Shown here: positions 8,054 to 14,963 of the stretch, one piece after another | Position numbering within the stretch: the stretch's first letter is position 1 | How the letters are laid out: each line of letters begins with the position of its first letter | Assembly: GCA_001873585.1 (NCBI GenBank) | Contig: MNZL01000123.1 | Span: 1-15,300, forward strand | DNA length: 15,300 nt | DNA from: Rhodobacterales bacterium CG2_30_65_12 | GTDB lineage: Bacteria > Pseudomonadota > Alphaproteobacteria > Rhodobacterales > Rhodobacteraceae | Direction of reading: 5' to 3' | Notes under the pieces: generated by a model | What the model was told of the DNA's origin: nothing | What the model saw: only the letters and a program-made list of their open reading frames with translations | Databases searched by the model: none | Made by a program: the position numbers and the translations under genes

Positions 8054-8184
8054 TCAGTCCCGACGGATACGAGCAATCTGCTCGTCGATCTGTTCCAAAC
8101 CTGTGGCGAACCGGAGCGTTAGCCAACCGCGGCCTGAGCCACAACAGTCCAGATACTTGGAACGAATTTTCGGATTGTTGCCAT
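8054..8184 (-). pseudogene. Possible remnant of a tyrosine integrase N-terminus
   Basis: From ATG 8184, preceded by AAAGGA, the frame reads MATIRKFVPSIWTVVAQAAVG and then stops. MATIRK followed by a W..AQ pattern is a common opening of phage- and island-type tyrosine integrases (Arm-binding domain). One frameshift later the DNA reads RGWLTLRFATGLEQIDEQIA, comparable to the usual KGWPTLSKTFAT.EEAE segment, and ends in a stop at 8054-8056. The start lies only about 60 bases from the tRNA-Gly fragment, where an integrase gene would be expected. The match is short and by eye, so this is a suggestion only. Confidence 0.35.
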
Positions 8185-8244
8185 CGTGACGGTCCTTTCT
8201 GCATATCATCAATTTCCACGTCTCTGTTTTTGTGTCACCATTTT

Positions 8245-8290
8245 CCTTGCCAAGGTAACGGTCGAGAGTTCAAATCTCTTCGCCCGCTCC
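8245..8290 (+). other. 3' half of tRNA-Gly(GCC): putative attachment-site remnant
   Basis: The anticodon loop TTGCCAA (8247-8253, anticodon GCC at 8249-8251) is followed by GGTAA, a five-base variable region, T-stem GAGAG (8264-8268), T-loop TTCAAAT (8269-8275), CTCTT (8276-8280), acceptor strand CGCCCGC (8281-8287), discriminator T (8288) and CC. This is the layout of an alphaproteobacterial tRNA-Gly ending in TCCA, except that CCA has become CCT. Upstream there is no D-arm and no GCGGGCG 5' acceptor strand, and the 5' side of the anticodon stem mispairs, so the tRNA is not functional. Duplication from the anticodon loop to the 3' end is the usual footprint of integrase-mediated insertion into a tRNA gene. 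Confidence 0.75.
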
Positions 8291-8381
8291 TTTGGGAACC
8301 TTCAAAATCCGTCGGTTTTGCCCGTAATCGTGAGCGGGGCGTGTGAACGCGCCCTGTGGACTCATCCCCCGGTCTTGCCTT

Positions 8382-8391
8382 ACCAATTGGT
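8382..8391. promoter_or_regulatory. Palindrome ACCAATTGGT upstream of the dehydrogenase gene
   Basis: A perfect ten-base palindrome lies 60 bases before the ATG at 8452. Its half-site TTGGT resembles sites used by GntR-family (FadR/LldR-like) repressors, but the spacing between half-sites differs from the classical operators. No clear -35/-10 pair was found beside it. It is offered as a candidate operator only. Confidence 0.25.
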
Positions 8392-8451
8392 CAGCAATGC
8401 GCAGCATGGCGGGCCTCGCCGCGCGCAGCGAAACCAAAGGAAGGGCGCGGC

Positions 8452-9861
8452 ATGGGCAGCGGCAAGTTATTTCTCGACGACGTCAACCAGATGTTCCAGG
8501 AGGCGGCCGACCTGATCTCGATGGAGGAAGGCCTCGCGGCCAAGATCCGGGTCTGCAACGCCACCTATGTCACCCGCTTCGGCGTGCGGCTGCGCGGCCA
8601 GATGCATACCTTCGAGGGCTGGCGTTCGGTGCATTCGGATCACCTCAGCCCGGCCAAGGGCGGCATCCGCTATGCGCCCGATGCCAATCTCGAAGAGGTC
8701 GAGGCGCTGGCGGCGTTGATGACCTACAAATGCGCGCTGATGGACTTGCCGTTCGGCGGCTCAAAGGGCGCGCTCAGGATCGATCCCGCCGCATGGGAGC
8801 CCGACGAACTTGAGCGCATCACTCGCCGTTTTGCCCAGGAACTGGAGCGGCACGATTTTCTCAGCCCCAGCCAGAACGTGCCCGCCCCTGACATGGGCAC
8901 CAATGAGACCACGATGATCTGGATCGCCGACGCCTACCGCCGATTGAAGCCGAACGACATCAACGCCGCCGCCTGCGTCACCGGCAAACCGGCGAGCGCG
9001 GGCGGGATCGAGGGCCGGGTCGAGGCCACCGGGCGCGGCGTGCAATACGCCATCCAGGAGTTTTTCCGCACGCCTGAAGACATCGCCCGCACCGGCCTGC
9101 CTGCCTCGCTCGAAGGCCGCAGCGTGGTGGTGCAGGGGCTTGGCAACGTTGGATACCACGTTTCCAAATTCCTCAGTCAGGAAGACGGCTGCCGGATCAC
9201 CGCCGTGGTCGAGCGCGACGGCGTGGTGCGCAATGAAGACGGGCTCGATATCGAGGCGCTGAAAGCGCACCTGGGCGTGACGGGGGGCGTGGCCGATTTT
9301 GCCGGCGGCCAATTCGACCCCGCCGGCGCCACTGGCCTCGAAGACCCGTGCGACATCCTCATCCCGGCCGCGATGGAAGCGGTGATCACCGGCGAAAACG
9401 CCCCCAGGATCAAGGCGCCGCTGATCGTCGAGGCGGCAAACGGTCCGCTCACCTATGCCGCAAACGAGGCGCTGGCCGCGCGCGGTGTGGTGATCATTCC
9501 CGATCTCTTCGCCAACGCCGGCGGCGTGACGGTGAGCTACTTCGAATGGGTGAAAAACCTCACCCATATCTCCTTTGGCCTGATGGAGCGCCGGCGCGAC
9601 GAGATGGGCCACAGGATGCTGGCGCAATCGATCGAGCGCATGACCGGCAGCCATTTCCCCGAAGGCAGCGCACAAGCGTTTTTCGAGGGCGCGCGCGAGG
9701 TCGATCTTGTGCGCTCGGGGCTCGAAGACAAGATGCGCTCGGCATATTGTGAGATGTCGCGGCTGTGGAACGGCGACGACCGCGCACCCGACCTGCGCAC
9801 GGCGGCCTACCTGATTGCGGTGAGCCGGATCGCCGGGCACTACAAGGCGCTCGGTATCTGA
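8452..9861 (+). CDS. Glutamate dehydrogenase (Glu/Leu/Phe/Val dehydrogenase family)
   Basis: The enzyme catalyses reversible oxidative deamination of an amino acid, most likely L-glutamate to 2-oxoglutarate and ammonia, with NAD(P)+, in the cytoplasm. The 469-residue product has the two-domain ELFV fold. Substrate-binding and catalytic residues are in place: SPAKGGIRY (Lys69), Lys93, PFGGSKGALRIDP (Lys105) and PAPDMGTNE (Asp147). The C-terminal Rossmann domain carries VVVQGLGNVGYH with GLGNVG at 228-233. ATG 8452 has AAAGGAAGGG (8436-8445) ahead of it; an in-frame ATG at 8356 lacks such a site and would add 32 atypical residues. The GGSKGA variant departs from the common GGAKGG, so a branched or aromatic amino-acid substrate cannot be excluded. 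The gene sits just right of the island remnant and converges with the oxidoreductase operon. Confidence 0.9.
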   Translation: MGSGKLFLDDVNQMFQEAADLISMEEGLAAKIRVCNATYVTRFGVRLRGQMHTFEGWRSVHSDHLSPAKGGIRYAPDANLEEVEALAALMTYKCALMDLPFGGSKGALRIDPAAWEPDELERITRRFAQELERHDFLSPSQNVPAPDMGTNETTMIWIADAYRRLKPNDINAAACVTGKPASAGGIEGRVEATGRGVQYAIQEFFRTPEDIARTGLPASLEGRSVVVQGLGNVGYHVSKFLSQEDGCRITAVVERDGVVRNEDGLDIEALKAHLGVTGGVADFAGGQFDPAGATGLEDPCDILIPAAMEAVITGENAPRIKAPLIVEAANGPLTYAANEALAARGVVIIPDLFANAGGVTVSYFEWVKNLTHISFGLMERRRDEMGHRMLAQSIERMTGSHFPEGSAQAFFEGAREVDLVRSGLEDKMRSAYCEMSRLWNGDDRAPDLRTAAYLIAVSRIAGHYKALGI

Positions 9862-9900
9862 TCTCGGCGCGAACGCGCGGCGACCGGGTCGAGGCATTCG

Positions 9901-9940
9901 AGACCAAAGAAGCAAAACGTGTTTCCAGCTTCTTTGGTCT
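9901..9940. terminator. Strong inverted repeat after the dehydrogenase gene (probable bidirectional terminator)
   Basis: AGACCAAAGAAGC (9901-9913) and GCTTCTTTGGTCT (9928-9940) form a perfect 13-base-pair stem with a 14-base loop, 39 bases after the dehydrogenase stop. The loop itself contains AAAC/GTTT. There is no T-run on either strand. Lying between convergent genes, it could stop transcripts from both sides. Confidence 0.6.
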
Positions 9941-9959
9941 GGAAATACCGCACGGGGGT

Positions 9960-9980
9960 CCGGGGGTGTGAAACCCCCGG
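9960..9980. terminator. GC-rich hairpin after the oxidoreductase operon
   Basis: CCGGGGG (9960-9966) pairs with CCCCCGG (9974-9980) around the loop TGTGAAA, giving seven G-C pairs. It lies seven bases beyond the stop of the flavin subunit gene (minus strand). On the + strand it is followed by CGTTTGCTC. With the repeat at 9901-9940 it makes a two-hairpin barrier between the convergent units. Confidence 0.6.
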
Positions 9981-9987
9981 CGTTTGC

Positions 9988-11685
9988 TCAGTTGGTCTCG
10001 GCCACGCTCTGGATATAGCCAGTCGGGCATTCCTGAGTGCAGAGGCCACAGCCCTTGCAGAAATCGTAATCGAAGACGTAGTGCGAACCGTCCGTCGCAA
10101 GCTCGGTGGTCTTGATCACGGCGTTGTCGGGGCACATCGTCCAGCAATTGTCGCACGCCAGGCAATTGCCGCAAGACAGGCAGCGTTGCGCCTCCGCCAG
10201 CGCCTCGGTGCGGCTGATCGCGCCCTCGATCTCGGCCTCGAACGTGCGCTCGCTCACCGCCAGCTTCAAAACCCGCGTTCGATCCGCGTTTGCATAATAG
10301 GCGGTGTTGAGCCCATCTGCCTCCATCGTCGGGCGCGCGTCGGCGGGCGGGTCGATCTCGCCCGCAAGCTCCGCAACCACCGCCTCCGCCGCGAGCCGGC
10401 CATCGCCGATCGCCGCTGCCACCGTGCCACGGCTGCCGCGCGCATCGCCGATGGCAAACACGCGGGGGGCCATCCGGCCATAGATGTTGTCGGGCCAGAA
10501 ATAGGCACCGTCGAGATAACCCTCAAAGGCCTCGGGCTCGACCTGTTCGCCGACGCAGGGCACCACCATATCGACCGAAACCACGCGTTCGGTGCCCTCG
10601 AACTCGACCCGGCGCTTGCGCCCGTCCTTGCCCGATTCTTTCTTGAGCGAGATGATCTCGACGCCGGTTACCCGGCTGCCCTTCATGATCAGGCGGCTCA
10701 CGGTGGCGTGGTCGATGATCTCGATCCCTTCCTCGCGCGCCTCTTCAAGCTCGCGCGGGACGACGTTGATCAGATCATCAGGTGCGGTGTTTGGCCCCGG
10801 CAGGCCGGACGCGGTGATCAGCGTCACGCTTTTCGCACCCGATCGTTTGACGATCCGGCAGATGTCCATCGCCGTGTTGCCGCCGCCATGCACGATCACG
10901 TCGCCCTTGGCATTGTCGGGCAGCGCGCCGTGATCCATGAAATCGCGCAGGAGCTGAAGCCCCTCGTGCAGATCGGCGGGCACCGCCCCCTTGACCGACC
11001 ACGGCTTCGGCAGCTCGCAGCCGGGGCTCAGCAGCACCGCGTCGAAGCGCTCGCGCAGGCTGTCGATGGTGATGTCTCGCCCGAGCCTTTGGCGCAGGTT
11101 GAGGGTGATGCCGGGCAAGGCGATAATGCGGTCGATCTCACGGTCGAGCGCGGCGCGCGGCAGCCGGGTGGGCGGCAGTGCCGAGCGCAGCAGCCCTCCC
11201 GCCTCTGGCAATGCCTCGAAGATCTCGGCCTTCAGCCCGAGCCGGACGCAATGGTAGGCGGCCGAAAGCCCGCCCGGCCCTGCGCCGACAATCGCCACGG
11301 TGGGCGCGTTATCGGCCGGCGCCACAACCGGATAATCCCAGCCCAGCCGCACGGCCTCGTCACCGAGCCAGCGCTCGACGTTGTGGATCGCCAAGGCACC
11401 ATCCACCTGCACTCGGTTGCAAGCGGTTTCGCACGGATGCGGGCAGACCCGGCCGGTGACCCCCGGCATCGGGTTGGCGTTCACCAGCGAGGCCCAGGCC
11501 TCTTCCGCCCTGTGCTCCTGCAACAGCGCAAACCAGGCTTGCTGATCTTCGCCCGCCGGGCAGCTCACATGGCAGGGCGCCTTGGCGTGGATGTGCACCG
11601 GGCGCTGGGTCGAGCGCCAGCTGCCGGTCTTGAAATCGAGCGAGGTGCCGGCCCCCGCCCATTGGCCGCGTGTGATCTGGACCAT
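9988..11685 (-). CDS. FAD/NAD(P)-binding electron-transfer subunit of a 2-oxoacid oxidoreductase, GltD-like with fused 2[4Fe-4S] ferredoxin
   Basis: This subunit probably passes electrons from the 2-oxoacid oxidoreductase core through iron-sulfur clusters and FAD to NAD(P)+. The 565-residue product has a GltD/DPD-type N-terminal cysteine domain (Cys38, Cys42, then CPHPCETAC at 81-89), an FAD fold VAIVGAGPGGLSAAY (about 130-144), an NAD(P) fold with HGGGNTAMD (266-274), and a closing FAD motif VFAIGDARG (409-417). The C-terminal ferredoxin has CLACDNCWTMCP (508-519) and CKGCGLCTQECP (543-554), two full CxxCxxCxxxCP sets, plus extra Cys502 and Cys505. ATG 11685 follows GGGGAGGAG and lies one base after the beta-subunit stop, so translation is coupled. 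It is not simply GltD: it has a C-terminal ferredoxin and no gltB beside it. The PadH-type subunit of phenylglyoxylate dehydrogenase is the nearest known parallel. The cofactor (NAD or NADP) is not decided. Confidence 0.85.
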   Translation of the reverse strand: MVQITRGQWAGAGTSLDFKTGSWRSTQRPVHIHAKAPCHVSCPAGEDQQAWFALLQEHRAEEAWASLVNANPMPGVTGRVCPHPCETACNRVQVDGALAIHNVERWLGDEAVRLGWDYPVVAPADNAPTVAIVGAGPGGLSAAYHCVRLGLKAEIFEALPEAGGLLRSALPPTRLPRAALDREIDRIIALPGITLNLRQRLGRDITIDSLRERFDAVLLSPGCELPKPWSVKGAVPADLHEGLQLLRDFMDHGALPDNAKGDVIVHGGGNTAMDICRIVKRSGAKSVTLITASGLPGPNTAPDDLINVVPRELEEAREEGIEIIDHATVSRLIMKGSRVTGVEIISLKKESGKDGRKRRVEFEGTERVVSVDMVVPCVGEQVEPEAFEGYLDGAYFWPDNIYGRMAPRVFAIGDARGSRGTVAAAIGDGRLAAEAVVAELAGEIDPPADARPTMEADGLNTAYYANADRTRVLKLAVSERTFEAEIEGAISRTEALAEAQRCLSCGNCLACDNCWTMCPDNAVIKTTELATDGSHYVFDYDFCKGCGLCTQECPTGYIQSVAETN

Positions 11686-11686
11686 C

Positions 11687-12757
11687 TCAGCTCCTCCCCG
11701 CGAGCGGGCCGCCACGGCGAACGTGGCCAGCGCCGGTGCTGTCCACCGGATCGAGCCCTTCGCCGCGAAGCCCGTAGGTTTCGATATTGTGATCGGCCAG
11801 CGCCTGCAGGTGATCGAGCTCTTCCTGGGCACGGTAGTCGTTCTTGTTGAACAAGTGCGCAAACCGGCCCTGCAGCTCAAGGTAATCGGCCACCGGCCGG
11901 GGTTCGCGGATCGGCATGATGTTGGTGAGTGCGCCGCGCTCCAGCTCGACGAGCGGGAACAGCCCGCATTGCACCCCCCGGCGCGCCACCTCGATGGTCA
12001 TCGCGCTATCGTGCTTCCAGCCGAGCGGACAGGGCGAATGGATAACTAGAAAGGTCGGCCCCTCCACCCCCATCGCGTAACGCACTTTTCGTTGCAGATC
12101 GCCCGGATAGGCCACCGAGGCCGAAGCGGCGTAGGGGATGTGATGCGCGGCGATGATCGAAAGAAGGTCTTTCTTCAGGTGCCGCTTGCCCATCCGCTCC
12201 TTGCCCGCCGGGCTGGTGGTGGTCGAGGCCGCGTGCGGCGTCGACGATGAGCGCTGGATGCCGGTGTTCATGTAGGCTTCGTTGTCGTAGGTGACGTAGA
12301 GCACGTTATGATGGCGCTCCAGCATCCCCGACAGGGCCTGGAAGCCGATATCATAGGTGCCGCCATCGCCGCCGAAGGAGAGCACCTTGGTGTGCTTTCC
12401 CTTGGCCTTCATCGCGCTTTCCATGCCGCTCGCCACGGCGGCGGAGTTTTCAAACAGCGAATGGATCCACGGCACCCGCCAGGCCGATTGCGGCCAGGGC
12501 GTGGTAAAAACCTCAAGGCAGCCAGTGGCGTTGGCCACCATCACGTCGGGCCCTGCGCCTTCCATCACCAGCCGGGCGGCGAGGGCTTCACCGCAGCCCT
12601 GGCAGGCGCGGTGGCCGCTTTCGAGCCCGCGAAAGCGCGGCTGCGCCTCGCGCAGGGTCGCGGCCCTCTCGGCCTTTGGCTCGCTTGGCGAGGCCGGGGG
12701 CCGGCCATGTTTCATCCTGAGCTCGCTCAGGCGCTTCGATGTGTCGGATTTGGCCAT
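11687..12757 (-). CDS. 2-oxoacid:acceptor oxidoreductase, TPP-binding beta subunit (PorB-like)
   Basis: The beta subunit holds thiamine diphosphate and normally an iron-sulfur cluster, and carries out the decarboxylation half of CoA-dependent 2-oxoacid oxidation. The 356-residue product shows cluster cysteines CQGCGE (Cys52, Cys55), Cys80 in NATGCLE and a later SPCPLGW cysteine near 243. The TPP motif runs from SFGGDGGTYDIG (127-138) to DNEAYMNTGIQRS (158-170), followed by STPHAAS, typical of PorB/PadI rather than KorB. The ATG overlaps the alpha-subunit stop as TAATG, and GGAGGA lies upstream in the alpha gene. An N-terminal extension of about 45 charged residues precedes the conserved part. 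The class is sure. Pyruvate, an aromatic 2-oxoacid such as phenylglyoxylate, or another 2-oxoacid are possible substrates. Confidence 0.9.
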   Translation of the reverse strand: MAKSDTSKRLSELRMKHGRPPASPSEPKAERAATLREAQPRFRGLESGHRACQGCGEALAARLVMEGAGPDVMVANATGCLEVFTTPWPQSAWRVPWIHSLFENSAAVASGMESAMKAKGKHTKVLSFGGDGGTYDIGFQALSGMLERHHNVLYVTYDNEAYMNTGIQRSSSTPHAASTTTSPAGKERMGKRHLKKDLLSIIAAHHIPYAASASVAYPGDLQRKVRYAMGVEGPTFLVIHSPCPLGWKHDSAMTIEVARRGVQCGLFPLVELERGALTNIMPIREPRPVADYLELQGRFAHLFNKNDYRAQEELDHLQALADHNIETYGLRGEGLDPVDSTGAGHVRRGGPLAGRS

Positions 12758-13932
12758 TATCTGTCCTCCGGCGGGAGTTTGTCGAGATCGGCGTCGAATA
12801 CGGCAAAGCGCGGGGCTTTGCGATCTTCGATCGTCTTCAACAGATCCCGATACATGGTTTCGGGGATGTCGCGCCCGCCGAGGCCCAGCGCGTAATTGTA
12901 CACCTTTGGTGCCTTTTCGAGGGTTGAGAGCACGGCCGAAACTTCGGTGCCCAGCAAACCACCAAGCCCGGGGCTGATCGCCCGGTCGATCACCACCAGT
13001 TTTTCGAGCCCCTTCACCGCCTCGCGCAGCGCCTTGGCCGGGAATGGCCGGTAGCTGCGCAGCTTGATGATCCGGGCCGGACCCACCTCGCCCTGGTAAT
13101 GCTCAAGACCGGCCAGCATCGTGCCGATGACCGAGCCCATCGCAAGGATGCCCACCTTGGCCTTCTTGTCGCCCTCGACAGTGAGCAGCCCGCCCGCAGC
13201 GCGGCCAAACACCTTTTTGAACGCGGCGTCGATCTCCACGATCTTGGCCAGTGCCTTGCCCAAGGCCGCGTGGTGGCTGTGGCGCACCTCAGGGAAAAAG
13301 CTCGGGTCTACCAGCGTGCCCATCGACCGTGGATTCGCGGGATCGAGTGCGCCGGCAAACTCGAACGGCGGCAGAAACTTGTCGACCTGCTCCTGCGTCG
13401 GCATGTCGATCACCTCCATCGTGTGAGTGAGCACGAATCCGTCCATGTTCACTGCCACCGGCAGGTCGGTCTCCTGGGCAATGCGGAAGGCCTGAATGGT
13501 GGTATCCACCGCCTCCTGGTTGGAGGCGCAGTGGAGCTGGATCCAGCCGGCATCGCGCACCGCCATGGTGTCGGACTGGTCGTTCCAGATGTTGAGCGGC
13601 GCGCCAACCGAGCGGTTGGCGATGGTCATCACCAGCGGCACCCGTAGCCCGGCGATGTTGAACATGACCTCGCTCATCAAGAGGATGCCCTGAGAGGCGG
13701 AGGCAGTATAAGCCCGCGCCCCGGCCGCAGCAGCGCCCAACACCACGGACGCGGCCGAAAACTCGCTCTCGACGCTCACAAACTCGGTATGCAGATTGCC
13801 GTCGGCCACCAGCCTGGACAGGTTTTCAACAATATGGGTTTGCGGTGTGATCGGGTAGGCGGCGACCACGTCGGGCTTGGTCAATGCCACCGCACGGGCA
13901 ATCGCCAGGCTACCTTCAAGCGCTTCACGCAT
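12757..13932 (-). CDS. 2-oxoacid:acceptor oxidoreductase, alpha subunit (PorA-like)
   Basis: The alpha subunit forms the substrate- and CoA-side half of the TPP active site together with beta. The 391-residue product carries the family hallmark AAYPITPQTHIVE near residues 24-36, then VESEFSAASVVLGAAAAGA (about 54-72) and TASASQGILLM, which belong to the pyrimidine-binding domain. A transketolase C-terminal-like domain follows (VGILAMGSVIGTMLAG, about 264-279, then GLEKLVVIDRAISPG). The length suits a stand-alone PorA without fused gamma or delta. The start overlaps the gamma stop by eight bases (ATGCGTGA) and has AAGGAG seven bases before it. No feature I can see fixes the substrate. Confidence 0.9.
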   Translation of the reverse strand: MREALEGSLAIARAVALTKPDVVAAYPITPQTHIVENLSRLVADGNLHTEFVSVESEFSAASVVLGAAAAGARAYTASASQGILLMSEVMFNIAGLRVPLVMTIANRSVGAPLNIWNDQSDTMAVRDAGWIQLHCASNQEAVDTTIQAFRIAQETDLPVAVNMDGFVLTHTMEVIDMPTQEQVDKFLPPFEFAGALDPANPRSMGTLVDPSFFPEVRHSHHAALGKALAKIVEIDAAFKKVFGRAAGGLLTVEGDKKAKVGILAMGSVIGTMLAGLEHYQGEVGPARIIKLRSYRPFPAKALREAVKGLEKLVVIDRAISPGLGGLLGTEVSAVLSTLEKAPKVYNYALGLGGRDIPETMYRDLLKTIEDRKAPRFAVFDADLDKLPPEDR

Positions 13933-14491
13933 CGGCCATCTCCTTCCAGGCGCCCTGTTCGACGGCCTTGGCGGCTTTCTCGATCAGCGCGAGGTTCTTC
14001 TCCAGCACAGGCCCGTGGAACCGGCCCTTGAGCGCGGCGACGAGCGCGGATTGCGGCACTGTTTCGGTGAGCGCGAGGAACGCCGCAAGCAGCGCGGTGT
14101 TGGGGATCGGTTTGCCGATCACCTCGACGGCGAGTTCCGTTGCGGGAAAGGCCACCACGCGGGTATCGAAGCGTTCGGCGAAATGCGCCGTCGGCTTGCG
14201 GCTGTTGACCAGCATCGCGCCGCCGGGTTTCAGCCCGTTGATGAGGTTGGGATCAAGCAGCAAGGTATCGTCCTGCACGATCATGTAGTCGGGGGCCTGC
14301 ACCTGGCTTCTGAGCGTGATCGGCTTGTCGTCGATCCGCACGAAGGCCATCACCGGCGCGCCCCGGCGCTCGGCGCCGAAGGCCGGAAAGGCCTGGCAGG
14401 TAAAGCCGGCCTCAAAGGCGGCGGCGGCCAGCAAATAGGCGGCAGCCACGCTGCCTTGCCCGCCGCGTCCGTGAATTCGGTACTCAATCAT
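13925..14491 (-). CDS. 2-oxoacid:acceptor oxidoreductase, gamma subunit (PorG-like)
   Basis: This is the structural and CoA-side gamma subunit of the same complex and the first gene of the operon. The 188-residue product has the family's opening IHGRGGQGSVAAAYLLA (about 6-22), then FPAFGAERRGAPVMAFVRID (35-54), a long conserved run including ERRGAP. The length is normal for PorG. The ATG at 14491 is preceded by GAAAGG six bases away. No separate delta (ferredoxin) gene follows; that role is taken by the C-terminus of the flavin subunit three genes later. The promoter must lie in 14492-14733, where I could find a TTGACG hexamer but no matching -10. Confidence 0.9.
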   Translation of the reverse strand: MIEYRIHGRGGQGSVAAAYLLAAAAFEAGFTCQAFPAFGAERRGAPVMAFVRIDDKPITLRSQVQAPDYMIVQDDTLLLDPNLINGLKPGGAMLVNSRKPTAHFAERFDTRVVAFPATELAVEVIGKPIPNTALLAAFLALTETVPQSALVAALKGRFHGPVLEKNLALIEKAAKAVEQGAWKEMADA

Positions 14492-14733
14492 GGTTTGCCT
14501 TTCTCGATTTCAAGGCCCCGGCAAAGACGCGCGCGCCTCTGGATTCGCCGGGTTGGCACTGTTTTGCGTTTCCGGCGGGGCACCGACCATGATCTGTGAC
14601 AAGGTTTCGGCCCGGTTCATGGATTTTTCACGCGTCAAGAAACGGCCGCGCAAGGATGTGCACCCCGTTGGTTCCGACGCGAAACGATCTTACGCGCGGA
14701 CTGGGAAAGTCTGGATTTGCAAGAGAGGGGGAA

Positions 14734-14817
14734 TGGTGGGCGACCCTGGAATCGAACCAGGCGTGGGTCTCCCCGGCGGAGTTACAGTCCGCTGCCGCAC
14801 CTTGCAGCCCGTCGCCC
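14734..14817 (-). tRNA. tRNA-Tyr (anticodon GUA)
   Basis: The reverse strand folds into a complete class II tRNA of 84 bases. The acceptor pairs GGGCGAC with GTCGCCC, followed by discriminator A and an encoded CCA. The D-stem pairs CTGC with GCAG around a loop containing GG. The anticodon stem GCGGA/TCCGC holds loop CTGTAAC with anticodon GTA (plus-strand 14783-14785). A long variable arm follows, as expected for tyrosine, then T-arm CCTGG-TTCGATT-CCAGG. Small reading frames crossing this region on the other strand are spurious. Confidence 0.95.
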
Positions 14818-14827
14818 TCTGCGCGCT

Positions 14828-14856
14828 GGATTACGCGAGGTGCAGATAGGCGTCAA
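14828..14856 (-). promoter_or_regulatory. Sigma-70-type promoter of tRNA-Tyr
   Basis: On the minus strand TTGACG (14856-14851) and TAATCC (14833-14828) are separated by exactly 17 bases, and the -10 ends 10 bases before the mature 5' end of the tRNA. The spacing and both hexamers are close to consensus, as expected for a stable-RNA gene. Confidence 0.65.
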
Positions 14857-14963
14857 GGGCGGAAATGGCGCTAATCTGAAAACTCTGGGATACCGGCTTT
14901 GGCCCTTGCGCAAGACAAGCGCCATGCGCCACTCTTGGTCATGACAAACCGAATGGAGCACGC

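Larger units (their letters stand above)
5700..8290. mobile_element. Eroded genomic island or insertion remnant at a tRNA-Gly site
   Basis: The stretch between doeA and the glutamate dehydrogenase gene is clearly A/T-richer than its flanks; for example, the 60 bases from 6901 contain only 24 G or C. It holds one intact foreign-looking gene on the minus strand, a decayed IS66-type tnpA, a probable decayed integrase N-terminus and, at its right edge, the 3' half of a tRNA-Gly gene. That set is what remains after an integrase-borne element enters a tRNA 3' end and decays. I find no matching tRNA-Gly copy on the left side, so the left boundary is approximate and the original att partner lies outside or has been lost. 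Confidence 0.5.

Noticed and set aside
8245..8290. A functional tRNA-Gly gene
   Set aside because: There is no 5' acceptor strand or D-arm upstream, the anticodon stem mispairs, and CCA is altered to CCT.
9988..11685. Glutamate synthase small subunit GltD paired with the nearby glutamate dehydrogenase
   Set aside because: The gene is translationally coupled to the Por-type subunits, has a C-terminal 2[4Fe-4S] ferredoxin, and no gltB is present.
14492..14733. A promoter or small gene in the 242 bases between the oxidoreductase operon and tRNA-Tyr
   Set aside because: A TTGACG hexamer (minus strand, near 14634) has no acceptable -10 at 16-18 bases, and no conserved small frame or FNR-type box was found.
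14490..14874. Open reading frames on the + strand across the tRNA-Tyr region
   Set aside because: They run antisense through a complete tRNA gene and have no plausible ribosome site or protein-like composition.
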